Assembly (NCBI GenBank): GCA_030407315.1
Contig: JALQPE010000100.1
Location: forward strand, 62,001 to 126,000
DNA from: Asparagopsis taxiformis
Taxonomy: Eukaryota; Rhodophyta; Florideophyceae; Bonnemaisoniales; Bonnemaisoniaceae
Length of the DNA: 64,000 bases
Direction: 5' to 3'
Below are positions 20,526 through 30,033 of the stretch, in pieces. The first letter of the stretch is position 1. Each line of letters opens with the position of its first letter. The notes under the pieces were generated by a model. The model ran no database searches, had not been told where the DNA came from, and saw only the letters and a program-made list of their open reading frames with translations. Made by a program: the position numbers and the translations under genes.

Positions 20526-22450
20526 ATGGTCTGGCGGAAATTGCTCTTTGTTCAGGCGATACTTGCCGTTGTGCTGGCGCAGACCCCGCGTGCACGCCCG
20601 TTGGACGGCGTGCAGTTGCGCTGTTGCACGTTGCTGGAGAGCCCGATTGTGTATCGGGAGCGGTCGAAGACGGATCGTTATGAGTTTTCGGGGCTGGCGA
20701 TTAGTTATCTCAAGTTGTTGGAGGACGCTTTGGGGTTTACGTGCGCGTCGTTGCGGTTGTTCAATGCGTCGGATGTGCGCAATCAGGGCTTTTCGGGGTT
20801 TATTTATGAGATGGAGAAATGTACGTTGGATGGACGTGTTAGGGATAGTCCGCAATGTCAATGTGATATTGGTACGGGTGGGTGGATTCAAAATTCAGAG
20901 AGACTTGGTCGTGTGGATTTTGTGTCGCCGTATTTCGTGGATGATTTCGGTATGTTGATTCATGTGGATAATATCTTCCCCGCCGGTGATGGTACCTTTC
21001 TGTTTCGCGCATTCTCCCCCGCCGTGTGGGCGCTCATTGGAGGCTTGATGGTCTGTTTTATCACCTTGAAGATGATCGACGGTCGCTTCGCGCCTGTCAA
21101 ACATGCGTTTGAACCGCTGCAGCGTGAGGAAAACTTGTATCAACGCGCAAAACATTTTGCGTTGAAATACCCCCCGTTGTATCGTATTCGCAAAGCGACT
21201 AAGAGTGTCTGTACGTTTTTGTCCGCTGTCGCGCGTCTTTGTCATTCCGCTTGTTGCTCACCGTGTTTTCGTGTTTTGTCTAGTGAAATGGACTATTGGT
21301 CAGTCTTCTACTGGAGAGATTATCGGTGATGCCAAATCGACCAGACAATGGGTCGTCAATTATATCATTCTTCTCAGTGGCCTCTTCCTCGTTCTCGCCT
21401 ATGAAGCTGTCATGACGTATGTTGTCCAGCTGCATTGCTTTCTCACTCATGATCGTCAACTCATCGCTAACCGACTGCTATTTGTTTCACATCAGTGCCT
21501 CCCTCGTTCAGGAAGATGCCATCTCCGATTTTCGATCCATCGACGACGTCAAATCATGCCGTCTTCACAACAGCAAGGTATGCATACCCCGCGGCGGTGC
21601 CGTGGAGAGTCTCTGGCGAAACGTGCTCACACAACCGTACGTCATCCCATCCCATACCATACCATCCAAACCTCCCCCAACCCATCCATCTAACCGCCTC
21701 ATCTCGTCTCCCCGCGCAACCACCAGTGACTGCCACCGATCCCCCGGCGCACCGCAGGCCGTCTTCGTCGACGACTACACCACCGGCCATGCGATGGTCG
21801 CCAACAAGAGCTGCGACTACTTCCTGGCGTCGAGCGCGACGATAAAAAACGCCGCAAACGGCCGTTATTGCGGCACCGTACTCCCGACCGGCGAGCCCTT
21901 CTTCCCCGGCGGCATCTCCTTCGTCCTTCCAAAAGGCTCCAATCTCACGCGCCATTTCAATCGCGCCACACTCGACCTCGGCGCCGAGGAAAAGCTCCCC
22001 ACCGTGCGCAAATATCTCCAGCAAACAGGCCAATGTCACGTCCCGAGACAAGTCTCCCTCTCCGCCCGTCGTCTACGCGTCTTCTTCATCGCCGCCTATG
22101 TCGCCTGCGCAGCCCTGTTTGTCATCATGCTTGCAGACCCGCACGGGCTCCGAAAGGAAGATGCTGAACGCGCCGATCGCGACGAGCAGAAATTGAAAGC
22201 CGCTAAATACGACCTCGAAAGCGCATTTGCAGAACCAGAGCCCCTCACGTTTTCGGACAGCAGTTGGCGTACCTTTAGCTCTATCGGTGTCCCTGCGCGC
22301 AAAGATGACGCCCCAAGTTCCGATCGCGATGAGGCTAGAGAGCCCGGCAAATATGATCTGGAAATCGCCCCGACCGAACCAGACCCCTTGAGTCTTTCCG
22401 AGTGTAGTTGGCAGAACTTTAGCGGCGTCGGCTATGCTCAGCGTCGTTGA
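20526..22450 (+). CDS. Ionotropic glutamate-receptor-like channel, four exons
   Basis: I join exons 20526-21210, 21284-21416, 21496-21636 and 21727-22450, which gives exactly 560 codons plus stop. ATG 20526 follows an in-frame TAG and starts a signal peptide (MVWRKLLFVQAILAVVLAQ). The order is that of an ionotropic receptor without an amino-terminal domain: ligand lobe S1 (about 45-160, RYEFSGLAISYLKLLEDALG), M1 (163-183), pore loop (LKWTIGQSSTGEIIGDAKS), M3 (RQWVVNYIILLSGLFLVLAY then EAVMTASLVQ, the place of SYTANL), lobe S2 (276-425) and M4 (437-455). Such proteins are ligand-gated cation channels of the plasma membrane. The cytosolic tail has a duplicated motif, KYDLE...EPxPL...SSW...FS. 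Introns of 73, 79 and 90 nt start with GTACGT or GTATGT, and two have CTAAC before the acceptor. The ligand is not evident. Confidence 0.8.
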
Positions 22451-25105
22451 TGGTTGCGGTCGGGTGTGTTCTAGATGCGCCAATGCGTTTCTCAGCTTCC
22501 TTTGGCGGCTCTGGGGGAGGAAATTTTGATGTGTGGATTGGTGTTGGATATAGTAATTTATCGCGAGATATTTGTGTGCTTTGCTCGAGGTTTCCATCGC
22601 CTTGCATGTAAAGATGACGAATAGCTTTTATGTTGTGCGGCTGGACTTGCGGTTCGATTCGATTCGGTTCGGCTCGGCTCGGCTCGGCTGGTTTGCGTTT
22701 GTGTGATGGTTTATGAAAATGCAAGAGTTGAGCTTGTGTTTGATACCGGCATGTGGTTGGCCGGCTACTTGTTCAATGCGCTTGCTGGGTCGAGAATCTT
22801 TGCTTGCAACCTCCGGACGCGAAAAGTGAAACTGCTCGAGTCGCGGGTAGACCGTCGGGTGTGTGGCGTCGTGTAGAGCATCTATCCGCAATTCGTGTCA
22901 CCCGTATGGACGGGTAGGTGTAGCTTTTCTGCAACTTTCATACGGGCGGGGGACATGGAAGCTGGATCGTTTATTGCATCACAGGCTTGTGCAATGTAGA
23001 TGCGCTGTGAGATCTCGCCTTGGTCGGTGCAGTAATCGGTATGGATGCAATTCTTCGAGGGGTTGATAACGTCGTTTGTTACCGAGCTGCCTGGGGGCGT
23101 TAACTGGTATGTCGAATGATAATGAAATGGTTTAATATCTGCTACATGTACTAAATTTAATAAGCAACGCTTTGCGCGTGATATTCTGCAGCGGATCGGT
23201 GCACTTCAAATACCATTGTCCAACAAGATTGATGTGAATCGGTCAAACTTGCGCTCGCTCTCGTCTCGGAGATTGGCATTCCCAAGTCGTTATTCCCTCT
23301 CTGGATACACATGCAAACTTTGTGGGACCGCAGACGATTTCCGCTCCATCGCGATGGTTCATCTAATGTTATTCACAGCCACATCTGTCACAATATCGCA
23401 TCCAAGCAGTAGTCAGTCCCCAACTCGATTCCCGTGACAGCAGTCAACAACTCCAGTCCGACTACATCTGCCCGCCCCGCCATGTCTCCAATCAACACAT
23501 CTGTCATTCCGAGCTATCCTCGATCACACAACCGTTAATCGTACAACGTCGTACAAGAACCCAACCTTTTACCATTTCCATCAACTCGAGCCCATAAAGC
23601 CAGTCGTGGTGTTTGGAAACCAAACGACATCCTCTTCTCAATCACCAGCTCGGGTAACCTTCTCTGACGCGCCAATTGCTTCATTAACAATAGTAACAGT
23701 TTTCGTCTAAGCGAATGCATCGGCCATCTTACGCGTCTGAATTTTTCCGCAACCACCATGACCAACACGCAAGATAGCATTCTGTTATGGAATGTCTCCC
23801 GGTAATTTCGCGCGGACTTGAAGCGGTGCAATTTACGAATGATCAAAGTGAGACATAGACGCCTTTGGCGATTCGGGTCATTTTCGTGCTGCGGCTTCAT
23901 TTTGCTCCCTTGCGGCTGTGGAGAACTCATATGTCAATGGATTTTGCGCAGCGCGGTATTTATACACTGAATTATGCGGGCTTTCGCACTGGTAGTCGTC
24001 GCCATTTTCGAGGCACTGGATCGATTTCCGCGACGCAATTTGTCGAGATGGTGTTGCGGCCCGGCGTTGTATTCTGCAACGTCGTTATGCAGATGAGTTG
24101 CTTTGGTATAGGACATGCGGTTGTGAGATAATGTCGCCGTTTCGCTGGAGGATTGTTGAATTTTGTCTGGAGATGATGGTGTATTGTATTGGGTTTGAAA
24201 GAGTCATCGAGATGCGCAGTGGTTCTCAAGCGATATGATTGGATGCGGCATGGCATGTTTTAGATTTATCATGTCACACAGAGCATGCATAGGTGCGAAG
24301 CGAGAGAATTATAGCGCTGTTGTATAATATGGAACACGTATGAATAATCTCCATGTGGCACTGAGGTGGTATAGAGATCGAGATCGAGGAAACAGGGGCG
24401 GGGGGAAACACGTCTCAGAAACTGGTTTGGTGACAGAAACGCTGCAGATTACCGAGTCGCTATGGCCCTAGAATTCTCGCTGTTACACAGAGAATGAGTG
24501 CCTGTCATGTGCTTCTCACTGATTCATTAAGTCTGGAAATGTAAGCTTCCGGACCTGAGGACTTGCAGTGTGCGACAGGTTCATCGAGGACACGTGAGTG
24601 ATCGTAACGCGTGGGCCATCTCCCAATGAACTGGACAGCTGCCAATCGGTTCGCAAAGGTTGCGTCGAAGAATGCCAGCCTGGAATTGGATAGAGAGAAA
24701 GCACTCTTAGCGCATATTCGACAGTTGATTTAGAGAGGGATGACTGTTATCCTTTAAGGGTGATAGTTGCAATAAAAGTTTCCTTCTCTCTCATAGTCAA
24801 CAGATAGGTAACCGCATCGTTCCGTATGGTGGCAGAGCCACATACTGCTCATGTCCTTGGTTATGGCACAAATATCGTGCGAAATAATGAACGCCTCCCG
24901 GTAAGATTTGGTCGTTCCTGACTAGAACGCGGAGTGTTGCGAAAATTGAGGATCTCTCCACGCAGTTGACGGCTCAGCAATGCCAATAAACAACGCCGCG
25001 AGTATCGAACGGGTCTTTATCCATATGCAGTATTTTACGCAACATCCTGACAGTTTCTAAACACTCACAATAACTCTCGAAATCTCTACACAAATATTCA
25101 TAAAC
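22451..25105. other. Intergenic, no supported gene
   Basis: Only short or overlapping ORFs occur, the longest a 131-codon minus-strand frame at 23535-23930 without a recognisable domain. A pentanucleotide repeat lies near the left end. Confidence 0.4.
22651..22690. repeat. Pentanucleotide microsatellite (ttcgg/ctcgg)
   Basis: About eight imperfect 5-bp units (ggttc, gattc, ggctc) follow each other 200 bp downstream of the receptor gene. Confidence 0.75.
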
Positions 25106-26782
25106 TTATTCAATCTTGTCATCATATCCATCCGGACCATTCCATCTACTATGTCCACCTTGACCCCAGCTATCCATATCTCTCGACCGCTCTGCCAATT
25201 CTCTCTCACGACCCGTAATTCTCCTCGTTCCTCTCTCCGAAACATCTATAGCGCCAATACCCGCCGACCCTCCACTGCCCCATCGACTGGTATGAACAGC
25301 GCGTCTCTGCGTCTCTTCCGCAATGTTCTGACCGCTTCTCGCGAGGATAAGCCCTGCGGCTTGCGGGGAACCAAGCTGCGGACCGCCACTAGACGGGCCT
25401 GATAGGCCACCTGCGCTGCCATTGCCCAGTTCGGAATCGGAGCCTTCCCAGCCGTCCTCGCTGACGACCTTGGTTCCGAACCGCTTGCGTCGTACCCATG
25501 CCTTGGCCCAGTACTCGGCTGCCACGCCGCCAACCATGAAGAGCAGCGCGACAACTAGGAAGGTTATACCGATCGGTTTCAGATTCTGCGTGGCCTGACA
25601 TTCGGCTATCAAGATTTCTGCGGCTTTGGTTGTGTTGGGTTCGAATACCTCTCCAAGGGCTTCCAAGTTTCCACCGGATATGCGCGTGATTAGGGCACGT
25701 TCACGCTGGAAACCGATCAGTAGTACTTCAATGCCCTTGATGGCGAGTGGAACTGCGGTTAGAACATCTGTGAGTAGCGCGTAGATCAGCATGCCGATCG
25801 TGTTCACATCGGCGATCAGTGCAACGGGTACGAGGTTCATTGCTAGAGGAAGCGCCAGAATTGCAATGTTACTTGGTGTAGTGGCGTCGGCCGCTTGTTG
25901 GACTTGATGTTCGCCATCTCGAAGCGCTTTCATGATGGCAGGGTTATTTTCAGGTAGGATGTCTTCGAAAACTGCAGTTGCTGCTACACCAGTCGACAGA
26001 AGTTTCATGGTAGTTCCGATCGTTGAGACCGTCTCCCGTTCCACTTTTTTTGAGATATTCAAATTGACAAACTGGAGTCGTCCGTTTCCATTGAGGCGTG
26101 CATATTCGTAGATTGTCTCTCGTTCTCTAGTCGGCAAAGAAGCCTCTCGTGGGGCATTGGTGATTCTATTGACAAGATGCCAGTTGCCTTGCACAAAAAT
26201 CGCGCCGGCAAAGTCGAATGTGCAAGCTTGCTGACGAATGTCATACTCAAATCCTGTTCCGCGTGTTGCGTTCACAGCCCATGGCTGGTTCAACTCGCGG
26301 GCAGCCCGGGGAGCAACTTGTTTAAGCTGTTCGGAGCGCTGCAGCACTGCTTCGAATATATCACTTTGGCTTGCAGTCACACTGTCTGGCAGGAAATCCA
26401 AGTCGGTAACACAACCCAAGTTGGGCTTCGGCAACCCACGCGTACAGAAATGGAACTCAACATCGACATGCCAATTTTGACTGTTTCGGTTGACTTGGCA
26501 GGTTGTGAACTTCACTTCATCTCCCCCAGTAGACTCGCTGACCTGGTTTGTGACGATACCGTCAACCTGTGAAATGTAGTTGAGGAGGGTCGTGGCGGTT
26601 TCACGTTGTTCGCTTGTACTTAGAGACAGGCGGGAAAGGGCAGGGTCGGTACCGACTGCACACGTTCGGTCTGGAAGGTTGTCGAGACGGTTTGGAACGT
26701 TATTGGGGCATTTGACTTCCGCAAATGAAACGGAAGAGACGAGGAGTAGGAGACAAGCAACAGATATGGGGGAAATCATCAT
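25106..26782 (-). CDS. Predicted secreted/membrane protein, unknown family
   Basis: The chosen start is ATG 26782, giving MMISPISVACLLLLVSSVSFA, a clear signal peptide; the upstream open frame lacks any ATG. The 558-aa product has a Cys-containing ectodomain (about 25-250), then a hydrophobic region (about 290-360, including NIAILALPLAMNLVPVALIA) and a strong transmembrane helix (about 425-445, IGITFLVVALLFMVGGVAA). After the last helix comes RRKR and a hydrophilic Gly/Ser-rich tail with RERELAERSRD, probably cytosolic. I do not recognise the family. It is the first of a run of genes with signal peptides. Confidence 0.75.
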   Translation of the reverse strand: MMISPISVACLLLLVSSVSFAEVKCPNNVPNRLDNLPDRTCAVGTDPALSRLSLSTSEQRETATTLLNYISQVDGIVTNQVSESTGGDEVKFTTCQVNRNSQNWHVDVEFHFCTRGLPKPNLGCVTDLDFLPDSVTASQSDIFEAVLQRSEQLKQVAPRAARELNQPWAVNATRGTGFEYDIRQQACTFDFAGAIFVQGNWHLVNRITNAPREASLPTRERETIYEYARLNGNGRLQFVNLNISKKVERETVSTIGTTMKLLSTGVAATAVFEDILPENNPAIMKALRDGEHQVQQAADATTPSNIAILALPLAMNLVPVALIADVNTIGMLIYALLTDVLTAVPLAIKGIEVLLIGFQRERALITRISGGNLEALGEVFEPNTTKAAEILIAECQATQNLKPIGITFLVVALLFMVGGVAAEYWAKAWVRRKRFGTKVVSEDGWEGSDSELGNGSAGGLSGPSSGGPQLGSPQAAGLILARSGQNIAEETQRRAVHTSRWGSGGSAGIGAIDVSERGTRRITGRERELAERSRDMDSWGQGGHSRWNGPDGYDDKIE

Positions 26783-27401
26783 GTGTCTGGCTGTCGGGGA
26801 GTTGCAGCTGGCCAGGTTCAAGCTATGACCTGCATGGTTAGGGTATCTATGTACGTTGTTTGCGCGTGGAAAACACAAATGTTGGATTCAACGCGCGTCG
26901 AGCGACGAGGCGTCATCTTAGTGGTGGGTGGTTGGTTCGTAAGGCGCGCAGTGTAACATAATCGTTGTGCCCACGTTGTAAAAATTGCTTCACCTTGCAT
27001 CTGTAAGCTCTTTGACGAATCACAACTATTGACTCGTAGGCAATCCGTGCATCATTGTTGCCTTGAAATGAGTGCAATTTTTCGAAACCAATTGGCCCCG
27101 CAATTACTTCAAGCTTCCTCTCGTCATCTTTGTTCAAAGATGCAATCGTCGTCTCTCATCAATCTCTCTATCTTGCACACACTCAGCATGCCGAGACAGA
27201 TATATCTGACTGATCACTGTACCGTTTCCCCAATTCCCGCATCTCGGAAGTCGCGCTGACCGCGAGCTTCTCTCCACCACCAGATGCATCTTCTCTATCG
27301 AATCGCTTTCCTCTATCCCCTCGATATAAATACCATTCATTCCAGTCTGTGCTCCAGACCATCATGCCTTCCCATCATTCACAACACTTCCTCAGCTCGC
27401 A
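26783..27401. promoter_or_regulatory. Divergent intergenic region with TATA box for the Asp/Cys-rich gene
   Basis: The two flanking genes point away from each other. A TATA-like gatataaata lies at 27323-27332, 70-80 nt before ATG 27402. An earlier out-of-frame ATG at 27364 overlaps the main start, so leaky scanning or a transcription start downstream of 27364 would be needed. Confidence 0.5.
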
Positions 27402-29357
27402 ATGTTTCGATATGTCTTACTCGTTTTGCTCTCCATTATCTGTCAAACTGCCAGTTCTGATGGTGATCTTCCAAACGGCACTCCCTTTAATACCCCACTC
27501 GAGCTTCTGTCTGGTTCTCCAGACCAGCTGACTTACGTCTCTCAAACGGATACCGTTCCAAATGTCTCGGATAAACTGGTGGAGGATGCCTCGGAATTGC
27601 CACAGGATCTCGCAGATGATTCAAATTTCTCTGATGACTTTTCGGACGAAACTGCCGAACACTGGGAAGACGACTTGGACGCTGATATCGAGTCTTCAGA
27701 CGGCCTCGATGATGATGATGAATCGGACGACGAATTCATTGATGATGATGAAAGTCTGGACAAAGTTTTAGATCATGCCGAGGACCTAGACGACGACCTG
27801 GACGAAAGCTCTGACGATCTGGATGATCTCAATGAATCTTCCGACGATTTGGTTGACCTAGATGAAACTTCTGTTGATATAATGGACTTCGATGATTCTT
27901 CTGAAGATTTGGAAGACGAAAGCGATCCCACTGACGACCTTGACGAATCTCTGACCGAACTTGACGATGACAACGACGACGGTGCCGAAGAAGAAGAAAC
28001 AGTTCGCACAGGCCATCCAACATCCCGTCGTCGAAACTGTGTACGTTGCAATGCCGGCAGACAATGTCGCTCGGGAATCTGCCGTGGAATTGTTCACAAA
28101 TTTGCTCGAGTCTGTGTTCCGAGGAACACCGACGGCGCAGTTCGTGCTTGCAATAGGCGTCGTGGTGTTTGTGGATCCTGCCGATCTAATTCTCGCTGCC
28201 GCCCTGGTCTTATCTGTCGTCACAAGCGTTGCGTACCGGGACGAGTTAGAAATGTACAATCGTTCTGTCGTAACCGTTCGGGTCGCCCTGAGTGCAGGTC
28301 CTGCAACAGAAACACGCGGTGTCGCAATGGCCTTATTTGCCGTGGTGGCAGATGTCTCCGTCGTGCAAACCTGGGGCGCAGTCGTCGTCGATGCAATACG
28401 GAGTGCTCCTTCTGTGGTAGCAATCGACGTTGTGTAGTCGGAAGGTGCCAAAGAGCCCGCTGTGTCGTCCCAGGTCGTGCAGCAATTTGCTTTAGTCCCA
28501 ATCGCAGACGTCAGTGTGCTAGATGCTCGCGCCCTGCTCACTGCCGCAGCGGCGCATGTGTCAATAGACGATGCACAGGTCCGCGCGGGAAATTCACTCA
28601 AAGCTGTCGAACGGTCTCTCACATGCTGCACAAACGTCGTGAATGCTCTCGTTGCCGCAGATCTTCTCAATGCGCATCCAAAAGATGTTACCACCGTCGT
28701 TGCATCATTCCGACGCCCTCTCGGTTTGGTCGCTGCTTCCCCAAACGCCGCAACTGCGATGAATGTCGCTTCAAATCTCAATGCCGATCCGGTATATGCC
28801 GAAGCGGCCTGTGCATCACGAAGCACCGCAATGCTCTGGCGCGCTGTGCCACCAGGCCTGAGTGCAGTAAATGTGGCAACAACTTCCAATGCAAGTCCCG
28901 TCATTGCAGGAAGGGAGTTTGTGCGGTCCGCAACCGCAGGGGCTTCTGCTTTGGGCGTCGTCGACAGTGCGCGGGATGTGCTTCAGGTCGCCAATGTCGT
29001 AGCGGTAGATGTCTTGTTGGACGATGCGTCACATCTTCACCCACGTCTATTAACAGATGTTTCCGTAGGTGTCGTCGCTGCAGGAGCAGCCGCCATTGCA
29101 GGAATGGCACCATTTGTCGAAGGACTGGACGTTTCGGCCTTGGCCGTTGTGTGAGACTTGCTAGGCTGCACCAAAGATGTGCTCCGCCCTGTCGCCCGTG
29201 CTCCGTCAATTCGAGGTGTGTTCATGGCGTTTGCAAGCGCAGGAAGAGGCCTGTCGTTAAGAAACTGCTGAACGCATTTGATAGTGATGGTACGAGAGGC
29301 CCACAGGAAAGGAAGGAGTTCAAGGAAGCTGTTGAGGCACTTGAAATTTCCATCTGA
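27402..29357 (+). CDS. Secreted bipartite protein: Asp-rich N-half, Arg/Cys-rich repeat C-half
   Basis: The 651-aa protein starts with a signal peptide (MFRYVLLVLLSIICQTASS). Residues of about 45-200 are extremely acidic, with tandem ESSDDLDDL-type units. From about 210 to 625 it becomes strongly basic and Cys-rich, with repeated blocks of the type C-x2-C-x4-QCRSGxC and RCVxxR. The Cys spacing resembles Dickkopf-N or similar disulfide-knot repeats, but I assign no family firmly. The two halves carry opposite charge and could interact within the molecule, like an acidic pro-region masking a basic part; this is inference. An RR-rich junction (TSRRRNC at about 208) is a possible processing site. 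The gene is a single exon and lies next to another Cys-rich repeat gene on the same strand. Confidence 0.8.
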   Translation: MFRYVLLVLLSIICQTASSDGDLPNGTPFNTPLELLSGSPDQLTYVSQTDTVPNVSDKLVEDASELPQDLADDSNFSDDFSDETAEHWEDDLDADIESSDGLDDDDESDDEFIDDDESLDKVLDHAEDLDDDLDESSDDLDDLNESSDDLVDLDETSVDIMDFDDSSEDLEDESDPTDDLDESLTELDDDNDDGAEEEETVRTGHPTSRRRNCVRCNAGRQCRSGICRGIVHKFARVCVPRNTDGAVRACNRRRGVCGSCRSNSRCRPGLICRHKRCVPGRVRNVQSFCRNRSGRPECRSCNRNTRCRNGLICRGGRCLRRANLGRSRRRCNTECSFCGSNRRCVVGRCQRARCVVPGRAAICFSPNRRRQCARCSRPAHCRSGACVNRRCTGPRGKFTQSCRTVSHMLHKRRECSRCRRSSQCASKRCYHRRCIIPTPSRFGRCFPKRRNCDECRFKSQCRSGICRSGLCITKHRNALARCATRPECSKCGNNFQCKSRHCRKGVCAVRNRRGFCFGRRRQCAGCASGRQCRSGRCLVGRCVTSSPTSINRCFRRCRRCRSSRHCRNGTICRRTGRFGLGRCVRLARLHQRCAPPCRPCSVNSRCVHGVCKRRKRPVVKKLLNAFDSDGTRGPQERKEFKEAVEALEISI

Positions 29358-30033
29358 GTTTGGTTAGCCAGATTTTGGGCTTAGTTGTACCCCACTTTGT
29401 CAGGTAATACTTTGAAGTAAACTAGAACATCTTTTAGGAGCTGGTGTGTATTTTGTTTGCGTCCGTTGCGAAGCTCTCGCTGGTGTCAAGTTGATTTCCA
29501 GTAGGAAACAAAAAAGTTAACGGTGATTGTGTGGAAGGTACAAATTCTGGAAGTACATTTCGCGACATGATCACGCATGACATTGGTCGTAGTCTGCGGC
29601 TGCTATAATGAATATGGACAATGTATCACGTGCGCAATTCAGCGACGAGGATAATCAGCACGCGTTCGTTCGGGCATAGACTTCGAGCCACTTCATCCAA
29701 CAAACTATACGAGCCAAAATATTTCAGCAGACACCCGTTCACTCAATACACGGTCTCCGCGTCCATGATTCCTCAAACAGACTAAGCGCAGTCATCAGCC
29801 TGTCAGTGTGGTGGTCGATGATCACTCAAAATACCAATTCACACTAATCGTAACACAAATGAATTGCACAGCTATGCTCGTAATATCACAAGCATTGCAC
29901 GCTGACAAGTGCGCTCACTCCCATGATTCCCTTTCCACAATCGCAAACCGTGTCATCCTGCATCGTGAACAATTGAAAGCCTCCGGAGCCACGCAGCACA
30001 GATTCTATTCATCGAGGTCCATCTTCTTCTGCC
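29358..30033. other. Intergenic between the two Cys-rich genes
   Basis: No ORF with support. It presumably holds the 3' end of the first gene and the promoter of the second. I see no clear TATA box in the last 100 nt. Confidence 0.4.

Noticed and set aside
21599..21770. Pro-rich insertion in the receptor (reading through intron 3)
   Set aside because: The segment starts GTACGT, has CTAAC and ends CCACCAG, length 90. Removing it keeps the frame and restores a compact S2 lobe. An alternative acceptor at 21757 would need donor 21641 and is less consensus.
27858..28904. 348-codon minus-strand ORF and the plus-strand frames at 27961-29154
   Set aside because: They overlap the 651-codon Asp/Cys-rich gene in other frames. 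The low stop density follows from biased codons there.
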